Below, one piece after another: positions 1-9,068 of a stretch of DNA of 64,000 nucleotides. The first letter of the stretch is position 1. Every line of letters begins with the position of its first letter. Both the position numbers and the translations under genes were made by a program. The stretch is from Paenalcaligenes niemegkensis (lineage in GTDB: Bacteria; Pseudomonadota; Gammaproteobacteria; Burkholderiales; Burkholderiaceae_B). The stretch spans positions 806,001 through 870,000 of the forward strand of contig NZ_JAKGCT010000004.1 in NCBI RefSeq assembly GCF_022230885.1, in the 5' to 3' direction. The notes under the pieces were generated by a model. That model did not search any database. It saw only the letters and a list, made by a program, of their open reading frames with translations, and was not told where the DNA came from.

Positions 1-193
1 CTGCGGGTGACGACGACATGCTTCCTGTAGCGGCAGCATTTGCAATGGGGTTGGCCGAGGACTGGTTGATGGCAGCCTGGGCACTGGACAGTGCCGACGT
101 ACCGCTTTCGGATGAAGAGCCAATTAACCAGCCGGCACCGGCGATTACGCCCGCGCCGATTACAACCGCTAAGTGAATTCGACTTAACTTCAT
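1..193 (-). CDS. Truncated gene, N-terminus of a membrane-anchored or exported protein
   Basis: An open frame runs from an ATG at 193 leftwards out of the window, so only about 64 residues are visible. It begins MKLSRIHLAVVIGAGVIAGA, a short basic start and a hydrophobic segment typical of a signal anchor or uncleaved signal peptide, followed by a Ser/Ala/Asn-rich linker. It lies 15 bp downstream of the YbjN gene in the same direction and is probably the next gene of the secretion/TonB cluster. In the related Pseudomonas cluster a PpiC-type prolyl isomerase occurs further along, so an exported folding factor is possible, but nothing visible here proves that. No function is assigned. Confidence 0.6.
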   Translation of the reverse strand, partial: MKLSRIHLAVVIGAGVIAGAGWLIGSSSESGTSALSSAQAAINQSSANPIANAAATGSMSSSPA

Positions 194-208
194 AGCTTTT
201 ACTCGCCT

Positions 209-745
209 TTACGCAGCCTGCGCTGCAGAGTCGTCTTGATCTGCTTTTTGATCATTGTCGGGTGCATTGCCGTCGTCTTGCTCGTCTGTTGCGACAGCAG
301 CGTCAGCTGCCGTGGGTTGAGCGGCAAAAGTGCGCAAGAACAGCAAGAACTGTTGCAACAAATGATCCCAAAGCTCGGTGGTTGAACGCAGATAGGCGTC
401 GGTTACGCCGCCGGCCACGATGACGTCCATTTCAAGAACCAGGAAATCGCCCTGGCGTGCCAGGCGGGCAAAGCGTTTGGTGATGTTCCATTGTGAAATG
501 AGGTCGTCAGGCAGTTCGCCTTGTACACGCAATGCGCAGCTTAGGGTGTAATCCAGATACTGGCCGGCCTCGGCGGAAGGATTGCCAAAACGCAGTGCAA
601 AACCGATGCCTTGGGTGGCGCTTAATAATTGAGTCTGGCCGTTTTGCTCAGAAGAGGTGACGCGGTACCCCGCTGCTTGCAGAAGCTCGGTAAGAAGCTC
701 GGCGCTAATGGACTGGACTAATTCTGTTTTATCGATGGTGGCCAT
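209..745 (-). CDS. YbjN domain-containing protein
   Basis: A 178-residue protein whose first ~140 residues match the YbjN fold (a type III secretion chaperone-like alpha/beta domain), with the pattern of an N-terminal helix, a G(Y/F)xxxxxxxxG strand region, RFARLARQGDFLVLEMDV and a final helix. The C-terminal ~35 residues are an Asp/Ala/Gln-rich, probably disordered tail. There is no signal peptide, so it should be cytoplasmic. The ATG at 745 has a good AGGA site 8 bases upstream. YbjN proteins are often called sensory transduction regulators, but the biochemical role is unknown. Its position in the ExbB/ExbD/TonB/porin cluster suggests a chaperone or regulatory accessory role there (inference). 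Confidence 0.8.
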   Translation of the reverse strand: MATIDKTELVQSISAELLTELLQAAGYRVTSSEQNGQTQLLSATQGIGFALRFGNPSAEAGQYLDYTLSCALRVQGELPDDLISQWNITKRFARLARQGDFLVLEMDVIVAGGVTDAYLRSTTELWDHLLQQFLLFLRTFAAQPTAADAAVATDEQDDGNAPDNDQKADQDDSAAQAA

Positions 746-843
746 GATGGTTTCCTGGATTTATAGAGAAATAAGGTCATTCGGGTACGAGGGCAAGAAA
801 ACCTGCCGCATGTAAATGAGCGGCGTCTGCGCCTTGGTGCCGC

Positions 844-1620
844 CTAGGAATCAGCTTCCGGTGATGCTGTGGCTGGCGCGGGTGCGGACTCGACCTGTCG
901 CGGATCAAATTGACCGCTATAAAGGTTGTCGCCATATACTTGCGCCTGTTCTTCGAACTTGACGCGAGCACCGCCCGCAAAAGGCTGACGAATTTTCAGC
1001 ATGTCGCCTGTACTGAAGCTTTCATAAGCCGCCAGGATTTCTTTGCCAGCCTGGTACAGCTCTTGGTTTTTGGCCGTACACATGGACAGTTCGGCATCAC
1101 GCTGCCCAAGAGATGCCGTGAGGGTGGTACGTTCGGCTTCAGCAGCCCGAGCCATAGTCAGCAGCTCGTTATAGGCATCTTTGAACTGATCGCGCTGGGC
1201 TGCACTGGCAGCAACCTGGGCACGGGCGCCCTGCTCTATCGCGCTTTGCTGCTCGGCCAGTTTTGTAGCCTGACCCTTTACTTCGCCCAGCTGCGCCCGC
1301 AGTCGCTCGATTTCGTGCTGGGCGGCATCGCGCTGTGCCTCGGCAGCCACTTTGGCGGCATTAACCTGTGCCTGCTGGCTTTGCAACGACTGTAGCTGCT
1401 GCGTGGTGCTGCGCAATTGAGTGCGCAGGCGCTCTTCCATGCTTTGGTTTTGTGCCTGTGCCAGGCCTGGCGCGGCCAGCGCAAACGTGACACCCATTGC
1501 ACTCAGCCTAACAAGAGAAAATAATTTTGTTTGTTGTGGATTGACCCAGCGCGCGAAGCGGCGCGCGGTATAGCGAAGAATAAAGGTCGATTTGGCTTTG
1601 ACTATATTGCTGGTGACCAC
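844..1620 (-). CDS. Periplasmic coiled-coil protein of the TPS/TonB cluster
   Basis: A 258-residue protein. After a basic N-terminal stretch there is a signal-like hydrophobic segment ending in APGLAQAQ (about residues 40-57). Residues ~60-170 are a long heptad-rich coiled coil full of Gln, Ala, Arg and Glu, followed by a short globular C-terminus (about 190-245) with a YxxAGKEILAAYESFS stretch. The likely start is GTG 1620, preceded by AGGA; an internal ATG is possible but would shorten the leader. It resembles the tail-length-determinant-like coiled-coil proteins that accompany DUF2341/ExbB/TonB clusters. It probably acts in the periplasm next to the TonB-type complex. Exact function unknown. 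Confidence 0.7.
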   Translation of the reverse strand: MVTSNIVKAKSTFILRYTARRFARWVNPQQTKLFSLVRLSAMGVTFALAAPGLAQAQNQSMEERLRTQLRSTTQQLQSLQSQQAQVNAAKVAAEAQRDAAQHEIERLRAQLGEVKGQATKLAEQQSAIEQGARAQVAASAAQRDQFKDAYNELLTMARAAEAERTTLTASLGQRDAELSMCTAKNQELYQAGKEILAAYESFSTGDMLKIRQPFAGGARVKFEEQAQVYGDNLYSGQFDPRQVESAPAPATASPEADS

Positions 1621-1710
1621 GGTATTGCTTCCTTTGTTCGGATAAACAATGACAACGGCCCGCCGCTGTCTATTATCCTATAGACGTATATGACGAGCCA
1701 GTAGTGCCCG

Positions 1711-1728
1711 ATGTCATAAAACCTTCAT
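1711..1728 (+). promoter_or_regulatory. PhoB-box-like direct repeat
   Basis: ATGTCAT-AAAA-CCTTCAT: two 7-base repeats separated by a 4-base A-run, the exact 7-4-7 layout of a Pho box (consensus CTGTCAT-N4-CTGTCAT). It lies in the 230-bp gap between the porin gene and the coiled-coil gene. The repeats read on the plus strand whereas both flanking genes are on the minus strand, so its action is uncertain, but the near-identical motif recurs at 8730 and 8876. Confidence 0.5.
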
Positions 1729-1841
1729 ACTATCGAGACGTTTTCCTGACTGACCTGACAAGGCCGGATCAAAGCGCATAACGCCTGCAACCCGGCCTGT
1801 CTGCTACCCTTTACAGATACACTTCACATTCATACTGATGC

Positions 1842-3575
1842 CTAGAAGCGTGCATTGACCTCAAGCTGCACAATGTCGATAGACAACGGTGGACCATAGA
1901 TCTCTTTGGAACTGCTCCAGCGCAAGGCACCATACACATTCTTCTCGAAAGCGTAACTACCGCCCAGGTAGTAACCCCGGGCATTCGTGCCGCCCAAGTG
2001 GAAAGTGGAATCGTTGTAGGCATCGGGCATGGCATCAGGCTGTATGTACTTGTAGCCTGCGAAGACCTGCCAATCGCCTTTGTTGCTAAGGTCGAAACCG
2101 TTGCCCAGTGCCGCGTGAACCATGTAGGCATTACCACCGCTTTGGATAGGATCGTTGTATCCAGTGCCTTCCCGTGTGTTCCAGATATTGGTCAAGCCAC
2201 CTGCACGCCTGATCATTTCGTCTTTGTCGTAAGCCAGGTTGCGAACATAGTTACCACTAAGACGTAGACCCATACCGTTCATGACACGCGTATCCCAGCG
2301 CATGTTCATATCAAGCAAGTTGAACTTGGATGCCAAGCCAACATACTGAGGCGCAAAGGTATTGAGAGAGTTGGGATCGATTAAGTCAGGCTGAAGGTTG
2401 CGCAAGGCAAACACTGTATTACCTTTTTGCATAAACGCCGGACGTGACCAGTCGGTATCACAACCTTCATTTGTGTAGAAATACGTATCGTAATCACATG
2501 CGCTGGAACGCTGTCCTGTGATGTTATCGAAATGGTAATAGGCCAGCGAACCCCGCAAGGTGTTTTGGGTATCAAGTTTCCACTCGGCGCCTACCTGACC
2601 GCCCAATAGCCATTTATTCTCGCTGCCACCTTCGGAATAAGTGTCGGATCCCCATGGATTATTAGCGTACTCAAGCGCAAAGCCACCCAAGGTACCGAAT
2701 ACAGTGACCGGCTTACCAGACAGGGGCTTGTTAAAAACGGCTGCAATACCATCGAAATTCAGATCATTCGAGTACAGCATGTCGGTAGACTCGAAGGGGT
2801 TGCCGAAGCGACCTGCAGTTATGCCCACCCAGTCAGTAGGACGAAAATTAAGATAGGCTTGATCTAGCCAGATATCTTTTTTCTCCATGCCACCGCCCAA
2901 TGTTTGGGTAGTAGATACCGGGCTGTTATCACTACCCGTAGCCAGACGTATACCCGCCATCCACTGGTCGGACATCTGAGCTTTGATACCCAGACGCGCA
3001 CGTACCCGTGCCAGGTTGCGGCGGTCGCGCTTTGTATTTAGCACAGGAGCACGGTCACCGTATTGCGCCGCATTCCATGGTCCGTCCTCGTTCAATCTAG
3101 CGAAATCAGTGATGACATCAGCATTACTATCGCTAAACCCACGCGACTCGCCGCGAACCCGCACATCGCCTTCCACTGTTATACGTGATACCCAGTCGGG
3201 AAAGGTGTTAGGCTGAGCCCAGTTCTCGGCCTTGGCCTTGGCCTGGGCCATGACGTCGGCGCGGACTTCATCGCGGATCTGGTCACGTACGGTTTCGGGA
3301 ATGTACGGCACACGCACATCGCCCGGCTCGGCCAGTGCCGCGCCGCCAGCAGTCTTGACCTGCGCAGCTTCGGCAGCCGCCTGGTTGACCAGCGCATCAG
3401 CCTGATCTTGCTTGAGTACGCCCTGCTCAACCAGCAGGCGTATCAGATTGATAGTGGCATTATCCGTAGGCGCCGTTGTCTGCGCAGCGACCGGTATGGC
3501 CGTTAACGCCGCCGCCAGCGCCAGAGCGACGGTGAGCCGGCTGGGACGGAACGTCAATGTAGATTGGTAATTCAT
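1842..3575 (-). CDS. Putative outer-membrane porin (Porin_5-like)
   Basis: A 577-residue protein from the ATG at 3575; an in-frame start at 3599 would add 8 residues. There is a signal peptide (RLTVALALAAALTAIPVAAQ). A helical N-terminal region follows (NLIRLLVEQGVLKQDQADAL, typical of the putative-porin family where it probably forms a periplasmic coiled coil), then from about residue 130 a series of alternating amphipathic strands ending in VQLEVNARF with the terminal aromatic residue expected of a beta-barrel. It should form a passive pore in the outer membrane. It sits directly after tonB in the secretion/TonB cluster, and related clusters carry the same porin family. Substrate unknown; phosphate or organophosphate uptake is an inference from the Pho-box context. 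Confidence 0.8.
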   Translation of the reverse strand: MNYQSTLTFRPSRLTVALALAAALTAIPVAAQTTAPTDNATINLIRLLVEQGVLKQDQADALVNQAAAEAAQVKTAGGAALAEPGDVRVPYIPETVRDQIRDEVRADVMAQAKAKAENWAQPNTFPDWVSRITVEGDVRVRGESRGFSDSNADVITDFARLNEDGPWNAAQYGDRAPVLNTKRDRRNLARVRARLGIKAQMSDQWMAGIRLATGSDNSPVSTTQTLGGGMEKKDIWLDQAYLNFRPTDWVGITAGRFGNPFESTDMLYSNDLNFDGIAAVFNKPLSGKPVTVFGTLGGFALEYANNPWGSDTYSEGGSENKWLLGGQVGAEWKLDTQNTLRGSLAYYHFDNITGQRSSACDYDTYFYTNEGCDTDWSRPAFMQKGNTVFALRNLQPDLIDPNSLNTFAPQYVGLASKFNLLDMNMRWDTRVMNGMGLRLSGNYVRNLAYDKDEMIRRAGGLTNIWNTREGTGYNDPIQSGGNAYMVHAALGNGFDLSNKGDWQVFAGYKYIQPDAMPDAYNDSTFHLGGTNARGYYLGGSYAFEKNVYGALRWSSSKEIYGPPLSIDIVQLEVNARF

Positions 3576-3623
3576 GAATGAAACTGCTCCTGCTAGCAAA
3601 AGATGTCGGGAATCTGTCTACGG

Positions 3624-4430
3624 TTAATTAGGGCGGCGGCCTTGAAAGGCCACTCGGACGGGCATCGTCAGCGACGCAGGAGGACGTTCGTCAAGCTGAC
3701 CTACCGCCCGTACCGCTGCGATGACCAATTCGTCGATTTCCTGATCGCCACTGGACTTGGTGAGCTTGACCTGCGTTATTTTTCCGGCATCGGTGAGCCA
3801 TACTTCAGCATTCAGGCGGAACACCAGATTGCGGGTACGGTCGTCATCACGCAAAATTCGCTGGAACATATAAGCCAGATACTGGCTGTAGGTCGCGTTG
3901 CCTGCCCGGCCTCCGCCACCACCGGACATGCCCCCACCTGAGCCTGCACCAATATTGAAAGCGTCGGATCCGGCCTGTGCTTCGCCATCGATTTGCATCG
4001 GATCGGCCAGATCGTCGGAAGGCGAAGGCGGTGCCTCGTCCTCAGGTTGTGGCTCGTCGATTGGCGTAGGTTCGGGCTCAGGCTCGGGCTCAACCACTTC
4101 CTCTTCCTTCGGCTCTTCGGGCTCGGGCTCTTTTTCAGGCTCGGGCGGCGGAGGTGGCGGAGGCGGCAGCGGGATGATAGTAGTTAGCTTGGGCGCCTCG
4201 CGCTTGACACCAGCCATATCGTTGGCCCACTGGTAAACGAACCAGCCCAGCACGGCCACAATCACCAGACCGACAATCCATTTGAACGATTGCGTCAGCG
4301 TAGGTTTTTTACGGGTTTTGGGATCCGCCAACCAGACATTTTGCGTCTGGCCGGCAGGCTGCTCGGTCTGGCCATGCTCAGTGCGCGGCCCTTTATCGGC
4401 CTCTGGTGGTTGTGGAGTGTTAGACGACAT
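3624..4430 (-). CDS. tonB: Energy transducer TonB family protein
   Basis: A 268-residue inner-membrane protein. A cytoplasmic N-terminus of ~45 residues precedes one transmembrane segment (WIVGLVIVAVLGWFVYQWA). Next is a proline-rich periplasmic spacer (eight consecutive prolines, then repeated EPE/EPEPE, about residues 85-140), a Gly-rich linker, and the C-terminal TonB domain (about 180-268) with the typical VWLTDAGKITQVKLTKSSGD pattern. TonB carries the proton-motive energy of ExbB/ExbD to outer-membrane receptors or barrels. It lies 23 bp after exbD and just before the porin gene, so the three energy-transducing parts are complete here. No TonB-dependent receptor is encoded in the cluster, which raises the question of what it energises. 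Confidence 0.88.
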   Translation of the reverse strand: MSSNTPQPPEADKGPRTEHGQTEQPAGQTQNVWLADPKTRKKPTLTQSFKWIVGLVIVAVLGWFVYQWANDMAGVKREAPKLTTIIPLPPPPPPPPEPEKEPEPEEPKEEEVVEPEPEPEPTPIDEPQPEDEAPPSPSDDLADPMQIDGEAQAGSDAFNIGAGSGGGMSGGGGGRAGNATYSQYLAYMFQRILRDDDRTRNLVFRLNAEVWLTDAGKITQVKLTKSSGDQEIDELVIAAVRAVGQLDERPPASLTMPVRVAFQGRRPN

Positions 4431-4453
4431 GGGGTCTCTTTAACGTCATGAGA

Positions 4454-4870
4454 TTAATTCGGCTTGCCAGTGACCAGGCCAACCTGAGATAGCTCGAGTC
4501 GGCGCATCAGATCCAGCACTTCTACGACCTTCTGATATTGCACAGTGGCGTCGCCACGCACGATCACAGGAAAGTCGGGGCTAAGCGCCTTCTCGGTGCG
4601 CAAGCGATCTTCGAGTTCGGGCAGGGTTACCGGATAGGCATCCAGAAAGATCTGTCCTACATCATTGATCGAAATTGCCTTGGTCTTGGGTTGCGTCAGG
4701 GATACGGTGGAGCTGGCCTTGGGCAGGTTCACCTGTATGCCTGATACCTGAGCGGTAGCGGTCAGTATGAACATGACCAGTACCACCATCAGTACATCGA
4801 CGAGCGGCGTAATATTGATGCCGTCGACCGGTGCGTCGTCGTCATCGTCCATTGAGGATGCTGAAGCCAT
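4454..4870 (-). CDS. exbD: Biopolymer transport protein ExbD
   Basis: A 138-residue ExbD/TolR family protein. Residues ~17-40 form the single transmembrane helix, preceded by INITPLVDVLMVVLVMF, in which the Asp of PLVDV is the proton-carrying residue of the family. The periplasmic C-terminal domain includes VIVRGDATVQYQKVVEVLDL, the usual ExbD signature. It pairs with the ExbB domain encoded 9 bp upstream and with TonB downstream to form the proton-driven energy-transducing complex in the inner membrane. Length and motifs are typical; no defects seen. Confidence 0.92.
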   Translation of the reverse strand: MASASSMDDDDDAPVDGINITPLVDVLMVVLVMFILTATAQVSGIQVNLPKASSTVSLTQPKTKAISINDVGQIFLDAYPVTLPELEDRLRTEKALSPDFPVIVRGDATVQYQKVVEVLDLMRRLELSQVGLVTGKPN

Positions 4871-4879
4871 TGTTGTCTC

Positions 4880-6857
4880 CTATGCGTTGCCGGCCGGGGT
4901 AACCGTAGCCAGGCTGCTGTCGGCGGAAACCGATAACGCCTTCTTGGTCAATGGTCTACCCGGACGTGCAGCGCTATTACTGTGATCGCCTTCCGTGCCA
5001 TGGTTTTGTCCATGGGCCTCGGCCAGACGGGTTACAAACTCGTCAACAAACATTCGCATGTCGGCACTGACTTCTTTGTTGCGCGTTACCAGGCGGTTGT
5101 ATCCAAACAGGGCCGGAATCGCTACGAACAAACCAGCTGCCGTTGCCATCAGGGCTGCTGCCATACCGGGAGCAATGGCGTTGATGTTGACATCACCCGC
5201 CATGGCTGTGCCCAGGAACACGACCATAATCCCAAGCACCGTACCCAGCAGACCAATGTAGGGCCCCCGCAATGGCGTTGGACAAGATGCCCAGTTTGGC
5301 GCCAAGTTTCTGATTTTCTTTGGTACGTACGGCGTCCATTGAGGCGCGGATGGATTCGATGGTGGCGCCAGAGATTGAATCTACGTCAACCCCTTGGCTA
5401 CGACGTATGCGAATCTCGTTAATGGCCACCTGATACAGGCGCCACAGAGCAGAGTCAGCCAGACGGGTTTGCAGGTTGCTGTCATCAGCCAAGGCTTCCA
5501 GGTGTTGTCCGACTTTGGAGAAAGCCTCGCGAAACTGTCCGTTTGCCGCGCTGACACGTGCCACGTTACGGTTTTTGGTGTACATGATGACCCAGGACTG
5601 GACCATCATGGCTGCCAATATGGCGAGAATGATCCAGGCGTCGAGGGGGATCGCATTGATCAGAAATCCGAGGCCACCAAAACCAAAGCCCGACTGTTTC
5701 TCGTCGACGCCATAAACAACCAGGCGTGATTCAGAACCTTGCGCTGTGGCGTCAGCCAAAATCAAGGCAGCCGGACGCGCAACTTTAGAGATACGCAGTT
5801 CGTCGATTGCACCGGTGAATGGTGTAAAGGTGGATGCTGCGGGAACTGCTGCCGTGTCAAGCGCAATAAGTTGTTCTTCAGTAGCTGGTGTGGCTTCATC
5901 AGAAGCAAGCGCTGAGTCTGCTCCGGCCGTCGCTGCTGCTGGAATAAAGCCAGGCACATCGCCACCAATGGCCGTTACTGTACTTAGAGGAGGCAAGCTG
6001 ACCGCCAATGTTGCCGCGGCACGTCCATTTACATACAGAATGGTTTGTGTGCCGTCGGAGCTAAGGGCCAAGTGCTGCCAGGTAGCAGGTGAAACAGGCT
6101 GTCCGGGCTGGCTGCGTTCGCCGTTGACTTCGACAAACGGAACGCTTTGGTCGAGACCGATAAGCAGGGAGTTGCCCGCGTCACGACGCGCATAGATGAG
6201 CTGTTCGCCTGCAGGCTGATCGGCACGAACCCAGGCACTGAATGTAAAGGCACTTGCTGCGGGCAAGGCCAGCGAGGGGCTGGCTGGCAGCATCAATGGC
6301 GCTTCACCGGTGAACTGCGCGGCACGGCCAATAACGCCATCAACGGAACCCGTTACCGGAGTTTGTGCATGATTGCTGTAGGCTGTGGTATCACGCGGTG
6401 GCGCACCTGCAGCACCATCGAAGTGGTAGGTCAGGATGTAGTTGGGATCGAAGGTTAGCTGACCGTTGCCTGTGGCAGGTGCAGCCTCGTTACCGTAATA
6501 CATCCAGATATCCTGACGCTGGTCAGCCGCGATATCAGTCACATCTACCCAGATCAGCGCCATACCCATCAAGGGATCAAAGGATTCGATCTGGTGATTA
6601 AGCACCGTTGTGTCGTCGCCAGTAACAAAGCGGATGTCAGAACCGTTTTCGTTCACGCCATCGAATGCGAAATTACCCGTATGCAAGCGCACCAGCATGG
6701 GTGTACGCCCGATATTCTCGGCAATGGCAGCACCTTCGGTCGTGGTGTCGATAGAGATCTGTTTGCGATAATTCCAGTCGGGCTGCCACCAGGCGTGTGC
6801 CGCCGCTGGCAGCAAGCCCGCCAGTACGGCAAGCATTAATATCAAAAAGCGTTGCAT
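4880..6857 (-). CDS. exbB: DUF2341-LamG-ExbB fusion protein (frame broken by +1 base)
   Basis: When one G is removed from the G5 run at 5264-5268 the gene encodes about 658 residues. As written, the frame ends early and the last 141 residues are in another frame. Order of parts: signal peptide (1-22), DUF2341 domain with WWQPDWNYRKQISIDT (about 25-130), a concanavalin/LamG-like lectin fold (about 160-370), a transmembrane helix (IPLDAWIILAILAAMMVQSW), and a MotA/TolQ/ExbB proton-channel domain rejoined as SNAIAGPYIGLLGTVLGIMV and AAALMATAAGLFVAIPALFG. The protein is therefore an ExbB with a large periplasmic sensor or binding head. It is followed by exbD and tonB. The family architecture is the one seen beside TpsB genes. 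The break is probably a sequence error, though phase variation cannot be excluded. Confidence 0.85.
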
Positions 6858-6899
6858 GGTCGAAATACTCCGAGGTCTTTCCAGAAGATGGATAAAAAG

Positions 6900-8543
6900 T
6901 TAGAAACTGGCGCGGACGTTGAAATTCACGCGCGGATCGTGTTTGGTGGTATTGGCCCCGTCTTTAAGCGGGTAACCCCAGTCAACACTGGCGCTAAGCC
7001 AGTCGAGCACTTGCAGGCGGGTACCAAAACCAACACTGCCCAGGTTAAAACGTGACTGCTGTTCGGGCAGAGGATCCTGCAAACGCAAGTGGGCATATTC
7101 AGCAAAGGTGTAGAAACGCCATTCGTTCACGTGCGGACCAAGCCAGCGCGCCACGGACGGTGTGCGCCATTCCAGCGAGGCCAGGGCACCGTGGTCACCA
7201 GTGCGTTCGGCGGCAAGATAGCCGCGAATGCTGGTTGCGCCCCCTGCGGCGAACTGCTCGTTGGAGACGAGCGGGCCAGAAGCAAGCTGGAATGAGCCGC
7301 GCAATGCTAATTGCCAGTCGCCAAAAAGGCTGTGGGTGTGGCTGCCATCGCCCTTGAGCAGGGCAAAACTTGGATTGGCGCGGTAACGTTTGTAATCGAA
7401 CTCTTCAGCGCTGCTGTTCAGGCCGAAGAAGGAGTCGCTGGCTGCCACGACACTTAAGCCAAAGCTGCTTTGCGCCGCTTCGGTGAAGCGATAGCCGCTA
7501 TAGGACACGGTAAGTGGCACATACTTGAGAGGAACGTCGTCGGTATCTGCGCCAAACACCAGGGATTCGTCGAACTTTTTGTAATCGAGGCCCAGGGAAA
7601 GTGAGTTGTACCAGTTACCGGATGGTTTCATTGAGTAGATCGCCGACATGCCGAACGAGTAACCTTTACCCAGGACATTGGTGCCTCCGATGGTGGCCAC
7701 GTTACTGTCAGAGTGGAAACCCGAAAACTGCAGGTTCCAGCGGTCGGAAAGGCGCCGTGTATAAGATCCGGACCAGACCTTGGCATTATCGGGCTCTTCA
7801 GGGGCGGTAAAAAATGTCAGCGAAAACGCATCACCGCGCTGCCACAGGTTATCGTGGCCAATGGTCGCCATAGAGCGCAGTTTGGTTGTATCTGCGCTGT
7901 AGTCATTGTTAAGCCCGATGCTGGCATGCCAGGGGGTGGTATCTTCTACCCTGAGATCTACGTCCATGGTGCCGGGCAGCGCTCCCTCTTTTACCAGAGG
8001 TATGACCTGCCGGCTGGCCCCGCGATTCAGTTCGCTAAGTTCTACCTGCGCCTGATTGAAGTCGGGCACTGTGCCTTCAGTCAGGGCGGTGACATCGGAA
8101 CGGATAGCCAGGGGTGAATAATGCTTGGCGCCTACCACCCGCACACGACCGATCTTGGTTTCGGAGACCTGAAGAAAGACGATGCCGCCGGCAACCTGCT
8201 GCTCGGGCAAATCGACGAAAACAGACTGGTAGCCACGCTCGTGATAAACCGCCTGCAAAGCGTCGCGCGCGGCTTCAATGTCGGTAAGGGTGCGCTGCGG
8301 CCCCAAATAGGGATAAACCGCTTTCTCGATGTCGCGTGCCTGAAGCACTGTATTGCCGCGCACAATGTATTCATTGATATTGACGCCTGTGCCCTGCTCT
8401 GTTGCTGGGCTGTCTGCAGCAGGCTCGGCCTCTTGTGCGGACACAGTGCCAGCCCACAACGCCATGGCGCCTGCTACGGACAACACGGAGATACGCGCTG
8501 CGCAAGTCGTTACTACTTTGCTTTTTTTGTCTACGTCAAACAT
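6900..8543 (-). CDS. TpsB-type outer-membrane transporter (ShlB/FhaC/HecB family)
   Basis: A 547-residue protein from ATG 8543 (frame open to 8585). Signal peptide ISVLSVAGAMALWAGTVSAQ. Two POTRA domains follow (about 55-210), with the family pattern NEYIVRGNTVLQARDIEKAV and YQSVFVDLPEQQVAGGIVFL. A 16-stranded beta-barrel then ends in DPRVNFNVRASF. The barrel contains the TpsB hallmark SIRGY (in GGATSIRGYLAAERTG), which corresponds to the conserved (V)RGY loop-6 motif. Such proteins secrete a large TpsA exoprotein across the outer membrane. No TpsA gene is in the window, so its partner is probably encoded beyond the left edge. It heads the minus-strand cluster that contains exbB, exbD, tonB and porin, as PdtB does in P. 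aeruginosa. Confidence 0.87.
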   Translation of the reverse strand: MFDVDKKSKVVTTCAARISVLSVAGAMALWAGTVSAQEAEPAADSPATEQGTGVNINEYIVRGNTVLQARDIEKAVYPYLGPQRTLTDIEAARDALQAVYHERGYQSVFVDLPEQQVAGGIVFLQVSETKIGRVRVVGAKHYSPLAIRSDVTALTEGTVPDFNQAQVELSELNRGASRQVIPLVKEGALPGTMDVDLRVEDTTPWHASIGLNNDYSADTTKLRSMATIGHDNLWQRGDAFSLTFFTAPEEPDNAKVWSGSYTRRLSDRWNLQFSGFHSDSNVATIGGTNVLGKGYSFGMSAIYSMKPSGNWYNSLSLGLDYKKFDESLVFGADTDDVPLKYVPLTVSYSGYRFTEAAQSSFGLSVVAASDSFFGLNSSAEEFDYKRYRANPSFALLKGDGSHTHSLFGDWQLALRGSFQLASGPLVSNEQFAAGGATSIRGYLAAERTGDHGALASLEWRTPSVARWLGPHVNEWRFYTFAEYAHLRLQDPLPEQQSRFNLGSVGFGTRLQVLDWLSASVDWGYPLKDGANTTKHDPRVNFNVRASF

Positions 8544-8729
8544 GTGTATGGACTCTGTCCGCAATAGGAATACTAAAAAAACCACCTGTTTTACCGAAAA
8601 GTCCAGGATGAACAGACGGCTACGACATAACAGCGCGGCATACCGGATGCATCGCCAAGCGAAACAAGGGCACCTTGCCTATACTGACCTTCTCTTAGTA
8701 AGACGGATGGACGAACCAAAGACTGCCGA

Positions 8730-8747
8730 ATGTCATAAAAACTTCAT
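8730..8747 (+). promoter_or_regulatory. Pho box (PhoB-binding direct repeat)
   Basis: ATGTCAT-AAAA-ACTTCAT, a 7-4-7 direct repeat matching the Pho box. Weaker units follow at 11-bp steps (AATCTTA at 8752, AACTTTA at 8763), as in extended PhoB sites. It lies about 190 bp upstream of tpsB but reads in the plus direction, towards the small secreted protein; control of tpsB is plausible by position but not by orientation. Confidence 0.6.
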
Positions 8748-8875
8748 AAGTAATCTTAATGAAACTTTATGTAACCTCCGATGCGCGGCTTGTTTCCTGT
8801 TCAAGACCGAAAATAAAGGTACCTGAGTTCCGTCTTAATACACTTAAGACTGAACCACGAGCACAAAACGACGCA

Positions 8876-8893
8876 TTGTCATAAAAGTTTCAT
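8876..8893 (+). promoter_or_regulatory. Pho box upstream of small secreted protein
   Basis: TTGTCAT-AAAA-GTTTCAT, again 7-4-7, on the same strand as the gene that starts at 9069. A possible -10 element (TAGGAT) lies at about 8922, roughly 28 bp after the box, leaving a leader of about 140 nt. Phosphate-starvation induction of the downstream gene is predicted. Confidence 0.6.
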
Positions 8894-9068
8894 GTTGATT
8901 CTTCAAAACGGCTTCGCTGTCTTAGGATCGTAGTCATGGCTTATGACCTCACGATGACAACCCACTGCCAGGCTCAAAGGCCAAGAGTGGGCTGCGTCAT
9001 AGACATGTCACAATAAAGTGGGGGCCGCTCACCTATACTGGCTGGAACTTAAGAAATCAGGAGGCGAC

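Larger units (their letters stand above)
8544..9068. promoter_or_regulatory. Divergent promoter region of the TPS cluster
   Basis: About 525 bp without a convincing gene between the minus-strand tpsB and the plus-strand small secreted protein. It holds two Pho-box-like repeats (8730 and 8876) and extended 11-bp-period repeats. A possible inverted repeat (CCCACT ... AGTGGG, about 8959-8989) lies in the leader of the plus-strand gene. No other gene is evident. Confidence 0.5.

Noticed and set aside
3898..4236. Plus-strand Ser/Gly-rich open frame
   Set aside because: It is the antisense of the Pro/Glu-rich spacer of tonB and has no ribosome site.
4880..6857. Phase-variable exbB through the G5 run
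   Set aside because: The run is very short for slipped-strand variation and the same defect type occurs in many unrelated genes, so a sequence error is the simpler reading.
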